From a virus, in IMG/VR virus record IMGVR_UViG_3300047322_000085, positions 1 to 36,823 of that record: DNA of 36,823 nt; one strand, written 5' to 3'. Made by a program: the position numbers and the translations under genes. Positions 14,383-23,168 of the stretch are shown piece by piece; within the stretch, counting starts at the first letter, position 1, and each line of letters begins with the position of its first letter. Under the pieces are notes generated by a model. The model saw only the letters and a list, made by a program, of their open reading frames with translations, searched no databases and was not told the origin of the DNA.

Positions 14383-15876
14383 ATGCCACTCGATCCTAGC
14401 ATCGCATTGAACGCCAATGCTCCGAAGCCCGCCAATCCATTGCAAGAGGCTTTGTCGATCGCGCAGTTCCGCGCACTGAACGCAAGCGGCCAGGCGCAGC
14501 AACAGCAGCTTGCCGCGAACCGCGCCACTTCTGCCGCCTATCAGCAGGCCACCGATCCGACGACCGGCCAGGTGGACAATAACAAGCTCGTCGGCATCCT
14601 GAGCCAGAACCCTGATGCGGCCTACAACCTGCCGCAGGTGATTCAGGGCATCAACACGCAGAAACAGCAGCAGCAGAACTTACAGACCGGCCAGCTCGAC
14701 CAGTCGATCAAGGCGCAAAGCGGTCTGCGGCAGGGGCTCGGCAGTCTGCTGACGAAGCCTGACCTGTCGCCGCAGGACGTGCAGGGCTTCGCCACGACGC
14801 AACTGCAGGCCGGCGCGATCACGCCTCAGGTGTATCAGGCGGAAATGCAGTCGATGCCGCAGGACCCGCAGCAGCTTCGCCAATGGGTGTCCCAACATTA
14901 CATGTCCGCGCTCAGCGGAGAGACGCAACTACACGCGATGCTGCCGCAGTACGCGCAGATCAACACCGGCCCGGCGACGGTGGCGGTCAATCAGAACCCG
15001 CTCGCATTGAGCGGCGGCGTCGGCACGGTCGGCTACACGGTGAACAACGGGCTGTCGCCCACTGAAGCCGCCGCGCAAGTTCCCGTCGTCAATGCTGACG
15101 GCACGCCCGGCATGCGCAGCAAGGCAAGCGTGCTTCAGGAGCAGGGGCTAGGCGGTCTGCTTCCCCCAGGAGCGCAGGGAAGCGGCATTGGCACCGGGCG
15201 ATATGGCTCGTCGAACAATGGTGTCGTCGCAACCGGGCCTGCTGCAGGCGTGGTCGACGCAACCCAGAAGGCGAACGCGGCCGGCGGTGACATGCTCGCG
15301 GCAGACCAGCAATCGAATGCACAGTCTGGAACCCGCATCAACATGCTCCAGAGCGCACAGCAGGCGCTCGCCAACTCGACCACCGGCAACGGCGCAGACA
15401 AGCTCAACGCGATCAAGAGCCTGCTCGTGACCGCCGGCATCGCGCCGCAAGCGACCGTCGATAGCGTCAAGAACTTCGACGAGGCCAACAAGTACCTCAC
15501 GCAGTATGCGCAGCAGAAAGCGGCCGGCCTCGGCAGCGGGACCGATGCGCAACTGTCCGCGGCGATCTCGGGCAACGGCAATACGCATATCTCGAATCTG
15601 GCCGCGCAGGACGTAGTGAAGGTCAATATCGGGCTTGAGCGTATGGAACAGGCCCGCATGCAGGCCTGGCAGAACTCTGGGCTGCCGCCGTCTGACTATG
15701 CCAAGTGGAAGTCGCAGTTCGGCTCGACGCTCGATCCGCGCGTGTTCGTCGCCGATCAGATGGATCCGGCGAAGGTCAAATCGATGTACGACAAGATGCC
15801 GCCGAACCAGCAGGCCCAGTTCCGCACGCAATATAACTGGGCGGTCCAGAAGGGCTATGTGACAGGGCCGCAATGA
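14383..15876 (+). CDS. DNA ejection (internal virion) protein
   Basis: A 497-residue protein in the P22 gp20 position. It is Gln/Ala/Gly-rich with many amphipathic helices (LQEALSIAQFRALNASGQAQ near the start; QQQQNLQTGQLDQSIKAQ in the first third), lacks cysteines and has no signal or membrane segment, as expected for proteins stored in the head and ejected partly unfolded. The C-terminal third (ADQMDPAKVKSMYDKMPPNQ) is more ordered. It is preceded by AAGGAA nine bases before ATG and ends in an ATGA overlap with the transglycosylase-type ejection protein. Assignment rests on order and composition. Confidence 0.8.
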   Translation: MPLDPSIALNANAPKPANPLQEALSIAQFRALNASGQAQQQQLAANRATSAAYQQATDPTTGQVDNNKLVGILSQNPDAAYNLPQVIQGINTQKQQQQNLQTGQLDQSIKAQSGLRQGLGSLLTKPDLSPQDVQGFATTQLQAGAITPQVYQAEMQSMPQDPQQLRQWVSQHYMSALSGETQLHAMLPQYAQINTGPATVAVNQNPLALSGGVGTVGYTVNNGLSPTEAAAQVPVVNADGTPGMRSKASVLQEQGLGGLLPPGAQGSGIGTGRYGSSNNGVVATGPAAGVVDATQKANAAGGDMLAADQQSNAQSGTRINMLQSAQQALANSTTGNGADKLNAIKSLLVTAGIAPQATVDSVKNFDEANKYLTQYAQQKAAGLGSGTDAQLSAAISGNGNTHISNLAAQDVVKVNIGLERMEQARMQAWQNSGLPPSDYAKWKSQFGSTLDPRVFVADQMDPAKVKSMYDKMPPNQQAQFRTQYNWAVQKGYVTGPQ

Positions 15877-18593
15877 TGGCTGATTACAGCGACCTCTTCG
15901 AAGCGGCCGGCAAGCAGTTCAACGTCGATCCGCGCCTGCTGCGCGCGGTGATGACGCCGGAAAGCTCGGGCAACCCCAATGCGGTTTCGCCCAAGGGCGC
16001 GACCGGTCTCATGCAACTGATGCCGGCCACCGCGAAGGAAATGGGCGTCACTGATCTGACCAACCCGCAGCAGAGCATCTTCGGCGGCGCGCGCTATCTG
16101 GCGCAGCAGCTCGACAAGTACAAAGACCCGGCACTCGCGCTGGCTGCCTATAACGCCGGCCCGGGCAACGTCGACAAGTACGGCGGCATCCCTCCTTTTC
16201 CTGAGACTCAGGCGTATGTAAAGAAGGTGGCCGCCGCGTATCAGGCGCAACCACAGTCACAAGGTCAGAACATGCCGCAACAATTGCCAGGCCTGCCGCC
16301 GACTGCCTCGGATGCCCCCACCGCTGGCGGCGATCCGTTTTCCGCATTGCTCGCGAAGGCAGGGCCTTCTTCTACACCGGGTCAGGGAGCCGCGCCGGCA
16401 GCGAGTGGCGATCCGTTCGCCGCGCTAATGGCAAAAGCGGCTGAACCCGCGAAGGCCGCAGCGCAGTCCACAAGCCCCGCACAAGGTTCCGCGCCCGTCA
16501 CGGTAGGCAATGTATTGGGCGCTGCGCTGGAGCCGCTTGCGACTGCTGCAACGGGCGCCATCGCTGCACCCGTCAGCACCATCGCGCGCGTCGGCGCCGC
16601 GGCTCTGCCGGGCGTCTCGTTCGACCGCGCGAAGCAGATCGGTGAGAGTGTTCGGGATGCGCTGACCTATCACCCGCAGACGGCTGGCGGCCAGCAGGCC
16701 AACGCAGATATTGCACGGGTCGCTAGCAATGCGCTCAGCCCGATTGCCAACAGCGCACCGGTTCAGGCTCTGACGAACGGTTATCAGCAGAACTTCGTCC
16801 AGAACCAGTCGCCGCTCATGGGGACGATCAATGCTGTGATCCCCGGCGCGACTGCGCAGATCGTCGCGCCCGAACTCGCTGGCCGCGTGAATGGTCTCGT
16901 CAAGTCGATCGGCCGCGCCGATGTGCCTGCACCGGCGCCGGGCAGTGTCGAGCTTGCGAACCGCGGTGTTGGCCCGGTTCCGCAGGGACTTCCGCAAGCG
17001 CCGGTAGGGCAGATACCTGTCGCGCCGGCCGCCAACGACCTGTCGGCGATTCTCAAGACGGAGCAACCAGCCGTCGCGCCTCAGCCAGCCGCCACAATCG
17101 CGCGCGCGCCGGCGGCGAATGATGCTGTCGGGATCAACCGTGCGGCGATCAATGACGCGAGCGGCGGCCGGCCTGACCTGCCGCAGGCACCGTCGACGCA
17201 GATCGTACCGGCCAGCGCCGCGGCGAATGATGCGAGCAAGGCAGCGCCGGCCGCCGCGCCCGCTGCGCCCGCCGAAGTGCCGAAGTTCGACGACTCGGCG
17301 CCGTCGACCGTCAAAGCCTCGCTCGCACCGGATCAGCAACAGAAGAATCTCGATCTGATGCGCGAAGTAGGCTTGACCGAGACGCGCCCGAGCGCGATTT
17401 CAGGCGACAAGTTCTCAGCCGGCAATGAGTACCAGCTTGCGAAGAGCGACACGCCGCAGGGCGAAGTGCTGCGCGCGCAATTCGACAAGGAGCGGGCCGC
17501 GCTCGATAACTACTCACAGCAGATTGCGCAGGATACCGGCGCGCGCGCAGCGTCGCCCGAAGAAGCGGGGCAGATCATCCGCCAGCCGCTGCGCGACCTG
17601 AACGACTATTACGACAACGCGGTGAGCGGCGTCTATCAGGCTGCAGACCAGCGCGCGGGCGGCATTGCCGGGATCGATGCGGACTCGTTCAAGTCCATGA
17701 TGGATACCCGCTCGAACTTCGCCGGCAAGTCGGAAAACGGCGCGCTCGGGCGCGGTATCAATGCGTACCTGAAAGAGCAGGGCATCCGCAACGCAGACGG
17801 CACGTTCAACCCGATGACGGCGAAGCAGGCCGAAGGTGTGCGCCAGTACATCAACAGCCAATGGTCGCCGCAGAATTCCGGGCTCATCGGCAAGATCAAG
17901 GAATCGCTCGATACCGATGTCGCCAAGTCCGCGGGCGACGACGTGTATGCGCAGGCGCGCGCGCTGCATGCGGAGCGCAAGAACGTGCTCGACAACCCGA
18001 AAGGGATTTCCTCACTGCTCAACGAGGAAGGGCCGAACGGCATCAATCAGGCCGTTCCTGACGAGAAGATCGGCCAGAAACTGACCTCCATGCCGGTCGG
18101 GCAGCTTCGGCATATCGTCGAGACGCTGAAGAATGTGCCGGAACCATTGCAGCCGGGCGCGCAGCAGGCGTTGGCGGAAATGAAGGGCGTCTTTGCAGAT
18201 GCGGTCAGCAATGCCGGCCAGGGTGCGGAATGGAATGCAGCGAAGGTCACGAAGCAACTCAACGCGCAGCGCTCGCGCATGGGCCTGCTATTCGATGACG
18301 CGGAAATGAGCCGGTTTCGCACGCTTAACGACGCGGGGCACGTGTTGCAGAAGCCGACAGCCTATCCGGGCGCCGCGGTGCAGGGTCACAACCTGCTGCA
18401 AAAGGCGGTCATTCTCGGGCCAGCGGCGGCAACTGCGGGCGCCATGTCGGCGCTGTTCGGCCCGCTCGGTGCTGCGGCAGCGGGACCCGCCGGCACTGTT
18501 CTGACGAGGAAAGCGACCGAGTTTGTCAACCGGCGCGCGGCCAACAAGCTAGCGGAATCGCTGTCCAACCCACGCGTCGACTGGCCGAAGTAA
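15873..18593 (+). CDS. Ejection protein with N-terminal lytic transglycosylase (SLT) domain
   Basis: A 906-residue protein in the P22 gp16 position. Residues 5-125 form an SLT-type transglycosylase: catalytic E30 in TPESSGNPNAVSP, then GATGLMQLMPATA (43-55) and LALAAYNAGPGNV near 90. The enzyme would open the peptidoglycan locally as DNA enters the cell. A long Ala/Pro/Gln-rich linker with repeats of the type PAANDxxxINxAxIND (about 160-480) connects to a helical region and a hydrophobic C terminus (ILGPAAATAGAMSALFGPLG, then AAAAGPAGTVLT) that could insert in the inner membrane. P22 gp16 is 609 residues and lacks an obvious SLT domain, so this is a fused, larger version. Confidence 0.9.
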   Translation: MMADYSDLFEAAGKQFNVDPRLLRAVMTPESSGNPNAVSPKGATGLMQLMPATAKEMGVTDLTNPQQSIFGGARYLAQQLDKYKDPALALAAYNAGPGNVDKYGGIPPFPETQAYVKKVAAAYQAQPQSQGQNMPQQLPGLPPTASDAPTAGGDPFSALLAKAGPSSTPGQGAAPAASGDPFAALMAKAAEPAKAAAQSTSPAQGSAPVTVGNVLGAALEPLATAATGAIAAPVSTIARVGAAALPGVSFDRAKQIGESVRDALTYHPQTAGGQQANADIARVASNALSPIANSAPVQALTNGYQQNFVQNQSPLMGTINAVIPGATAQIVAPELAGRVNGLVKSIGRADVPAPAPGSVELANRGVGPVPQGLPQAPVGQIPVAPAANDLSAILKTEQPAVAPQPAATIARAPAANDAVGINRAAINDASGGRPDLPQAPSTQIVPASAAANDASKAAPAAAPAAPAEVPKFDDSAPSTVKASLAPDQQQKNLDLMREVGLTETRPSAISGDKFSAGNEYQLAKSDTPQGEVLRAQFDKERAALDNYSQQIAQDTGARAASPEEAGQIIRQPLRDLNDYYDNAVSGVYQAADQRAGGIAGIDADSFKSMMDTRSNFAGKSENGALGRGINAYLKEQGIRNADGTFNPMTAKQAEGVRQYINSQWSPQNSGLIGKIKESLDTDVAKSAGDDVYAQARALHAERKNVLDNPKGISSLLNEEGPNGINQAVPDEKIGQKLTSMPVGQLRHIVETLKNVPEPLQPGAQQALAEMKGVFADAVSNAGQGAEWNAAKVTKQLNAQRSRMGLLFDDAEMSRFRTLNDAGHVLQKPTAYPGAAVQGHNLLQKAVILGPAAATAGAMSALFGPLGAAAAGPAGTVLTRKATEFVNRRAANKLAESLSNPRVDWPK

Positions 18594-18746
18594 TGGGAAT
18601 ACGAACCGTATCAGCCAGTGCGTTTGATGGCGCGGCTGCCACACGGGCGCCGTTTTCAGCTTCTGCTCATCGATTTCGAAACGTGTGCCGCGCTTTCTGC
18701 CGAACACGGCGATAACCCGGCCGTGGATATCTAGCACTTCGAACAT
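18549..18746 (-). CDS. Possible small antisense gene between ejection and tailspike genes
   Basis: A 65-residue minus-strand frame (ATG at 18746, GGGGAA six bases upstream). Its sequence looks protein-like (FEVLDIHGRVIAVFGRKRGT, then a hydrophobic LIRFVFPLL) and it overlaps the ejection gene tail by 45 bases. The plus-strand frame that continues the ejection gene past its stop is also open for 46 codons (EYEPYQPVRLMARLPHGRRF and onward), and in GC-rich DNA each could be the mirror of the other. No promoter is evident and the start region overlaps no terminator stem. I keep it as a weak candidate only. Confidence 0.28.
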   Translation of the reverse strand: MFEVLDIHGRVIAVFGRKRGTRFEIDEQKLKTAPVWQPRHQTHWLIRFVFPLLRPVDAWVGQRFR

Positions 18747-18756
18747 GTAGTTCCCC

Positions 18757-18780
18757 AAGCCCTCCCTGTGAGGGCTTTTT
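18757..18780 (+). terminator. Intrinsic terminator after the ejection genes
   Basis: A perfect 8-bp stem AAGCCCTC (18757-18764)/GAGGGCTT (18770-18777) with a five-base loop and a run of five T (18776-18780). Confidence 0.85.
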
Positions 18781-18786
18781 CATTAT

Positions 18787-18814
18787 AGGCCGCCGATGAG
18801 CGGCCTTTTGCTTT
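18787..18814 (+). terminator. Second, tandem intrinsic terminator before the tailspike gene
   Basis: A 7-bp stem AGGCCGC (18787-18793)/GCGGCCT (18800-18806), loop CGATGA, followed by TTTTGCTTTT. With the stem 30 bases upstream it makes a double stop between the virion and tailspike cassettes. Confidence 0.75.
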
Positions 18815-18824
18815 TGAGGCCCAC

Positions 18825-21800
18825 ATGCAGCTTCTACCGAACGCAAAACAGCAGTTCATCGATCAGAACGGGCTTCCCCTCGCGAGCGGTTCCGTTGGAT
18901 TCTATTACCCTGGAACGCTCAATCCGAAGGCGACATTTCAGGATCCGGCCGGCACCATCGCCAATACGAATCCGGTTCTGCTCGACAGCCGCGGGCAGGC
19001 GCTTATCTGGGGCTCTGGGGTCTATCGTCAGATCGTCAAGGATGCCTCTGGCGTCACGATCTGGGATCAGATCACCGAGGATTCAAATGCGGGCCTGACG
19101 GGCAATATCACCGACGCAAAATATGCATCTGGTGTTGATTTCGTTCCAGGCGTGACAACCAGTCTCACACTGCCGGTTGCTCCTGGGGCCACGCAAAACA
19201 TATGGGTATTTTTCGACGCCGGTTTTCAGGCGGACGATCAGTATTCTGTCAGCGGCACAATGCTGACGTTCACAGCGCCTATCCCTGTCGGTGTACAGGA
19301 AGTGAACGTCAAAATTGGCACGACTATCGCGGTCGGTGTCCCATCCGATGGTGCGGTTGGAGACAAGCAGCTCGCATGGGGTAGCACGCTGGATCGTTCG
19401 GTCGATAGTGTCGCGGCACTGCGCGCCCTTCAGAGTTCTCGCTATACGCGAGTCCACACCAAGGGCTATGCGACTGTTGGCGACGGTGGCGAAGGCGAAT
19501 ACTGGCTCGACACGTCAGTCTCCAGTTTCACCCTCGCGACTCCATCTAACGTCTCTTTGACCGCCGCTATTTCTGGTGGTTACCTGACTGCCGGATCATA
19601 CGGATACCGGGTTGCCGCGATTGATGAATCAGGGACGACTGCTGCGTCCGCAACCTCATCAATCAGTACGACCGGCACTACCAGCGCCGTCACCGTTTCA
19701 TGGAATGCCGTGGCCGGGGCGGCCGGTTACATCATCTACGGTCGAACCGCTGGTTCTGAGCAGGAACTGGTACGCGTAAGTTCTTCTTATACGACGTGGG
19801 TCGACACTGGCGGCATTACGAACGGTCTTGGCTTCCCGCGTGCTGGATCTTGGCAATGGGATAACGGCGGCTCACGAATTCAGGCGTCGGACGGCGGCCG
19901 TTATCGATTGCTCGTCGCTGGCGGGCGATACAACATAGAGCAGTTCGGCGCGAAGGCGGACGGCGCTACCGATAACACCGCGGCTATCAATAGCGCGATC
20001 ATCGCTGCGTGGTGCAACGGCGGCGGAGAAATCCTGTTCCGCGCGGGCGTCTACATGTCAGGCCAGATCGTCATGCAGACGAACGTGCACTTGCGCGGAA
20101 TCGGCACGGATCACTCTGGGCATTTCCAGTCGCCGTCGTTTTCAAACACGCTCGGGACGACGCTGCGGCAACTCTCCGGCATCAACCCTGGCAACGGCTT
20201 CCTATTCGTCCCGCTGTACGTCCATAGCAACCGCATCACAAGCATCAACGTCGACGGCAACGCGGGCGGCAACCCGACGCAGGGCGCAACGATCTACGTC
20301 GCGCCCGGCTTCCCGGATTCTGACTTCAGCAACCAATCAGAAGACCTCTACTTTACGCTGCGTGACTGCGGTGTGATGGGCGGTACGACCTTCGGTGTTT
20401 ACGCGGGTGCAGCCGGCCGCGGCGGCCGGATCCTCAACTCGTACATTTATTCGAATCCCGGCGATGGCGTACGCATCCAGACATCCGACTGGACGATCTC
20501 GGAAACGTTGTTCGGAGTGAACGGGAATAACCTGGTCTTTCTCGGCGCGAATGCCTGCCATGTAACCGGCTGCGACATCTTTACGCCACAGGAGACGACG
20601 ATCGGGTCGACCGGATCCAACGTCATCATCAACGATTCGAGTTTCTTCTCTGGCCCGGTTCCATGCGACGGAATCTGGTTCACCAGTTGCGAATTCGACT
20701 ATGCGGCGGAACACGGTGTCGCAATCTACGGCACCAACACGACCGGTATCGTGTTTCAGGGTTGCCGATGGAACTCTAGTTCCATCAACCACGACAACCA
20801 GTATTCGCATATCGCCATTGGTGCGAATGTGATGAGTGGCGGCGTCACGCTCGCGAACTGCGAATTCGATGTTGGGGCCCCGCCAAACCTCGCGCAATAC
20901 GACATTCTGTTCGCCGATACGGCGAAATGGATCAGGGTGTCAAATAACCTGCACCTGTCGGGGTCGAACCGTACCGGCGTATCAAATAGTCTAGCCAGTC
21001 TTCGTATGGGTCCAGGCTCCGCCGATTCAACATGCTTCATGGACGGAGCAGGCCGCGTGTTTGGCTCACAGTTGAGGGTGAACAGCCAAACTGACATTTA
21101 CCAGAGCCAGATCGCTAACTTCTCGGCCGTTGAAAACACGAACGTTCTCGAAGTTCTCGGCGGCAGCGCATCATCCCTCAGCATTCGCACAGTGAACACG
21201 GGTGGTTATGCGCCTGGGGCTTGCGCTGTCTATGTCGGGAAGAACACCTCTACGAGCCGGTCCCTGAATGCCGGCGGCACGATCAACGCAAATGGCGCCG
21301 ATTACGCCGAGTATGAATTAAAGCGCGCCGACTGCGGCGCAATCGCGAAAGGCCAGATCGTCGGCTTCGACGAGCACGGCAAGCTCACTGACAAGTTTGC
21401 GCTCGCGATCCGCTTCGGCATCAAATCCACGGCTCCGAATCTCGTGGGTGGGGACGACTGGCATCTGGCGGCCGGCGATGCACCGGTCGCGCCCATCAAG
21501 CCTGCCGATATCGGCTCTCCGCCGACGCTGGCAGTCAGCAGTCATATGGGCACGGAACAGCGCGCATTGGCCGATTCAGAGTATCGGGCAGCTATGTCCG
21601 AATGGATCGCAAAGAACGCCTTATATTCCGCTGTCATCGCGCAGTACGACATCGATTTGGCCGCCTACAAGGAGGCCTACGCCGCATACGAGGCTAAGGT
21701 CGAAGAACTGCGCGCAACGGTCGATCGCATCGCCTACTGCGGCAAGGTTCCGGTCAACGTCACAGGCGCCAAGCCAGGCCAATACCTCGTTCCTGTTCAA

Positions 21801-21935
21801 TCAACCGACGGAGGCATTGAGGGGTCGCTTGTCGACCAGTCAGCAATCACCTTTGACCAATACAAGATCGCAGTCGGCTGCGTTAGCCGCGTCCGCGAAG
21901 ACGGGCGCGCTGAAGTGGTTGTGAAGGTTTCGTAA
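18825..21935 (+). CDS. Tailspike / tail fibre with beta-helix and self-processing C-terminal domain
   Basis: A 1036-residue receptor-binding protein. Residues 1-95 (QLLPNAKQQFIDQNGLPLAS, VLLDSRGQALIWGSGVYRQ) form a head/tail-anchoring domain common in phages of this kind. Residues 99-165 are the beta module shared with the protein at 11735-12241. About 234-330 is a fibronectin-like domain. From 368 (YNIEQFGAKADGATDNTAAI) to about 750 runs a right-handed beta-helix of the pectate-lyase type, which usually binds or cuts surface polysaccharide. Near 824 begins an ADYAEY domain resembling the Peptidase_G2 intramolecular chaperone (KGQIVGFDEHGKLTD, VGGDDWH), with a helical insert near 920-960. GAGG lies five bases before ATG. 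Substrate is not predictable. Confidence 0.9.
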   Translation: MQLLPNAKQQFIDQNGLPLASGSVGFYYPGTLNPKATFQDPAGTIANTNPVLLDSRGQALIWGSGVYRQIVKDASGVTIWDQITEDSNAGLTGNITDAKYASGVDFVPGVTTSLTLPVAPGATQNIWVFFDAGFQADDQYSVSGTMLTFTAPIPVGVQEVNVKIGTTIAVGVPSDGAVGDKQLAWGSTLDRSVDSVAALRALQSSRYTRVHTKGYATVGDGGEGEYWLDTSVSSFTLATPSNVSLTAAISGGYLTAGSYGYRVAAIDESGTTAASATSSISTTGTTSAVTVSWNAVAGAAGYIIYGRTAGSEQELVRVSSSYTTWVDTGGITNGLGFPRAGSWQWDNGGSRIQASDGGRYRLLVAGGRYNIEQFGAKADGATDNTAAINSAIIAAWCNGGGEILFRAGVYMSGQIVMQTNVHLRGIGTDHSGHFQSPSFSNTLGTTLRQLSGINPGNGFLFVPLYVHSNRITSINVDGNAGGNPTQGATIYVAPGFPDSDFSNQSEDLYFTLRDCGVMGGTTFGVYAGAAGRGGRILNSYIYSNPGDGVRIQTSDWTISETLFGVNGNNLVFLGANACHVTGCDIFTPQETTIGSTGSNVIINDSSFFSGPVPCDGIWFTSCEFDYAAEHGVAIYGTNTTGIVFQGCRWNSSSINHDNQYSHIAIGANVMSGGVTLANCEFDVGAPPNLAQYDILFADTAKWIRVSNNLHLSGSNRTGVSNSLASLRMGPGSADSTCFMDGAGRVFGSQLRVNSQTDIYQSQIANFSAVENTNVLEVLGGSASSLSIRTVNTGGYAPGACAVYVGKNTSTSRSLNAGGTINANGADYAEYELKRADCGAIAKGQIVGFDEHGKLTDKFALAIRFGIKSTAPNLVGGDDWHLAAGDAPVAPIKPADIGSPPTLAVSSHMGTEQRALADSEYRAAMSEWIAKNALYSAVIAQYDIDLAAYKEAYAAYEAKVEELRATVDRIAYCGKVPVNVTGAKPGQYLVPVQSTDGGIEGSLVDQSAITFDQYKIAVGCVSRVREDGRAEVVVKVS

Positions 21936-22139
21936 ATGACCACCAACGGGGTAAGCATGAAAGAGATGGCCGCAAGCGCCGTGAAGGCGACGCCGCCTGT
22001 CGGGGCAAATGTATGGCTTTGGCTCGCCGGCCATGACATCAACTGGTGGGTAGCGCTTCTGACGATCGGATACATCGTCCTGCAGGCGTTCTATTTGATC
22101 AAAAACAACGGTCGGAGGGGGCGGTATGAGCAGCTTTGA
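21936..22139 (+). CDS. Holin, small membrane protein
   Basis: A 67-residue protein with a Trp-rich hydrophobic turn (NVWLWLAGHDINWW) leading into one clear membrane segment (ALLTIGYIVLQAFYLI, about 40-55) and a short basic tail (KNNGRRGRYEQL), the organisation of small phage holins. It would pore the inner membrane at lysis time and release the endolysin. Two in-frame starts, ATG 21936 and ATG 21957, each have a possible ribosome binding site (GAAGG; GGGG), seven codons apart, as in dual-start holins. The endolysin start overlaps its last 14 bases. Confidence 0.75.
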   Translation: MTTNGVSMKEMAASAVKATPPVGANVWLWLAGHDINWWVALLTIGYIVLQAFYLIKNNGRRGRYEQL

Positions 22140-22608
22140 CGATGCGTTCACCGCTCTCATTGGCAACGAGGGCGGCTATTCGAACAACCCGACTGATCCG
22201 GGTGGCGAAACGATGTGGGGTATCACAGCCCGTGTCGCACGCGCGTGGGGCTATACGGGTGCGATGCAAGACCTTCCCCTCGATACTGCGAAGCAGATCG
22301 CGAAGAAGAACTATTGGGATCCGTACCAGTGTGACCAGTTCGATCCGCGCATTGGCTTCCAGGTGTTCGATGCGGCCTATAACGGCGGGCGTCCGGCGCA
22401 GTGGTTGCAGCAGGCAGCCGGTGTAAAGGCTGATGGTGTGATCGGTTCCATCACCGTGGCAGCAGTGCGCGCGGCCGATCCGATGAAGATCATCATGCGC
22501 TTCGACGCTTACCGGCTGCAATACCTCGGCAATCTGTCCACGTGGCCCACCTTCGGCCATGGCTGGGCCAACCGCATCGCCAACAACCTGATTCGAGGTG
22601 CAGCATGA
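22126..22608 (+). CDS. Endolysin, GH108-type N-acetylmuramidase
   Basis: A 160-residue lysis enzyme of glycoside hydrolase family 108. The catalytic glutamate is E15 in IGNEGGYSNNPTDPGGETMWG, the signature of the family. The C-terminal half carries the associated peptidoglycan-binding region (QQAAGVKADGVIGSITVAAV and RFDAYRLQYLGNL). It would cut the glycan chains of peptidoglycan after the holin opens. It lacks a signal peptide, so it needs a holin. GGAGGGGGC lies seven bases upstream of ATG 22126. Its stop overlaps the next start (ATGA). Confidence 0.95.
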   Translation: MSSFDDAFTALIGNEGGYSNNPTDPGGETMWGITARVARAWGYTGAMQDLPLDTAKQIAKKNYWDPYQCDQFDPRIGFQVFDAAYNGGRPAQWLQQAAGVKADGVIGSITVAAVRAADPMKIIMRFDAYRLQYLGNLSTWPTFGHGWANRIANNLIRGAA

Positions 22609-23168
22609 GTGCATGGGATTCAGCATTGAACGTCGTCAAGACGCTCGCGCCGACAATCGCCACCGCATTGGGTGGTCCGCTCGCCGGTGGCGCCGTGGTG
22701 GCGCTCGAAAGCGTCTTTGGCATCACACCAAAACCGGATGCATCGACGGATGACCGGCAATCGTCGCTCGCCGCGGCGATCAGTGGCGCGACACCCGAGC
22801 AGTTGGCTGCGATGCGCGCGAAGGATCAGGATTACGCGCTCGCCATGGCGCAAGCCGGGTTCAAGAACACCGAAACCCTGGCATCCCTCGCAGTCGAGGA
22901 CCGGGCCAGCGCGCGGGCGATGCAGATCAGCACCAAGAGCCTGACGGCGCCGTTTCTTGCGATCTTCGTCACGCTGGGCTTCTTCGGTTGCCTCGCGCTG
23001 ATGATGTTCTATCCGATCCAGAAGGAAGCGCACGACGCCTTGATGCTGATGCTCGGCGCGCTCGGCGCCTCGTGGTCGGCGGTCGTCGCGTACTACTTTG
23101 GCAGTTCGGCGGGGAGCGACCGTAAAACCGAACTGCTCGCACAATCCACGCCGGGGGCATCTCAATGA
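22605..23168 (+). CDS. Lysis-cassette membrane protein, holin-of-3TM type
   Basis: A 187-residue protein with an Ala/Gly-rich hydrophobic N terminus (15-36, APTIATALGGPLAGGAVVAL), a charged helical middle (PEQLAAMRAKDQDYALAMAQ) and two C-terminal membrane segments (about 116-136, APFLAIFVTLGFFGCLALMM, and 146-166). This matches the three-transmembrane holin group found in phages and gene transfer agents. It may be a second holin, an antiholin or an envelope-disruption protein. The start is ATG 22605, overlapping the endolysin stop; the frame from 22542 lies inside the endolysin. Confidence 0.75.
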   Translation: MSAWDSALNVVKTLAPTIATALGGPLAGGAVVALESVFGITPKPDASTDDRQSSLAAAISGATPEQLAAMRAKDQDYALAMAQAGFKNTETLASLAVEDRASARAMQISTKSLTAPFLAIFVTLGFFGCLALMMFYPIQKEAHDALMLMLGALGASWSAVVAYYFGSSAGSDRKTELLAQSTPGASQ

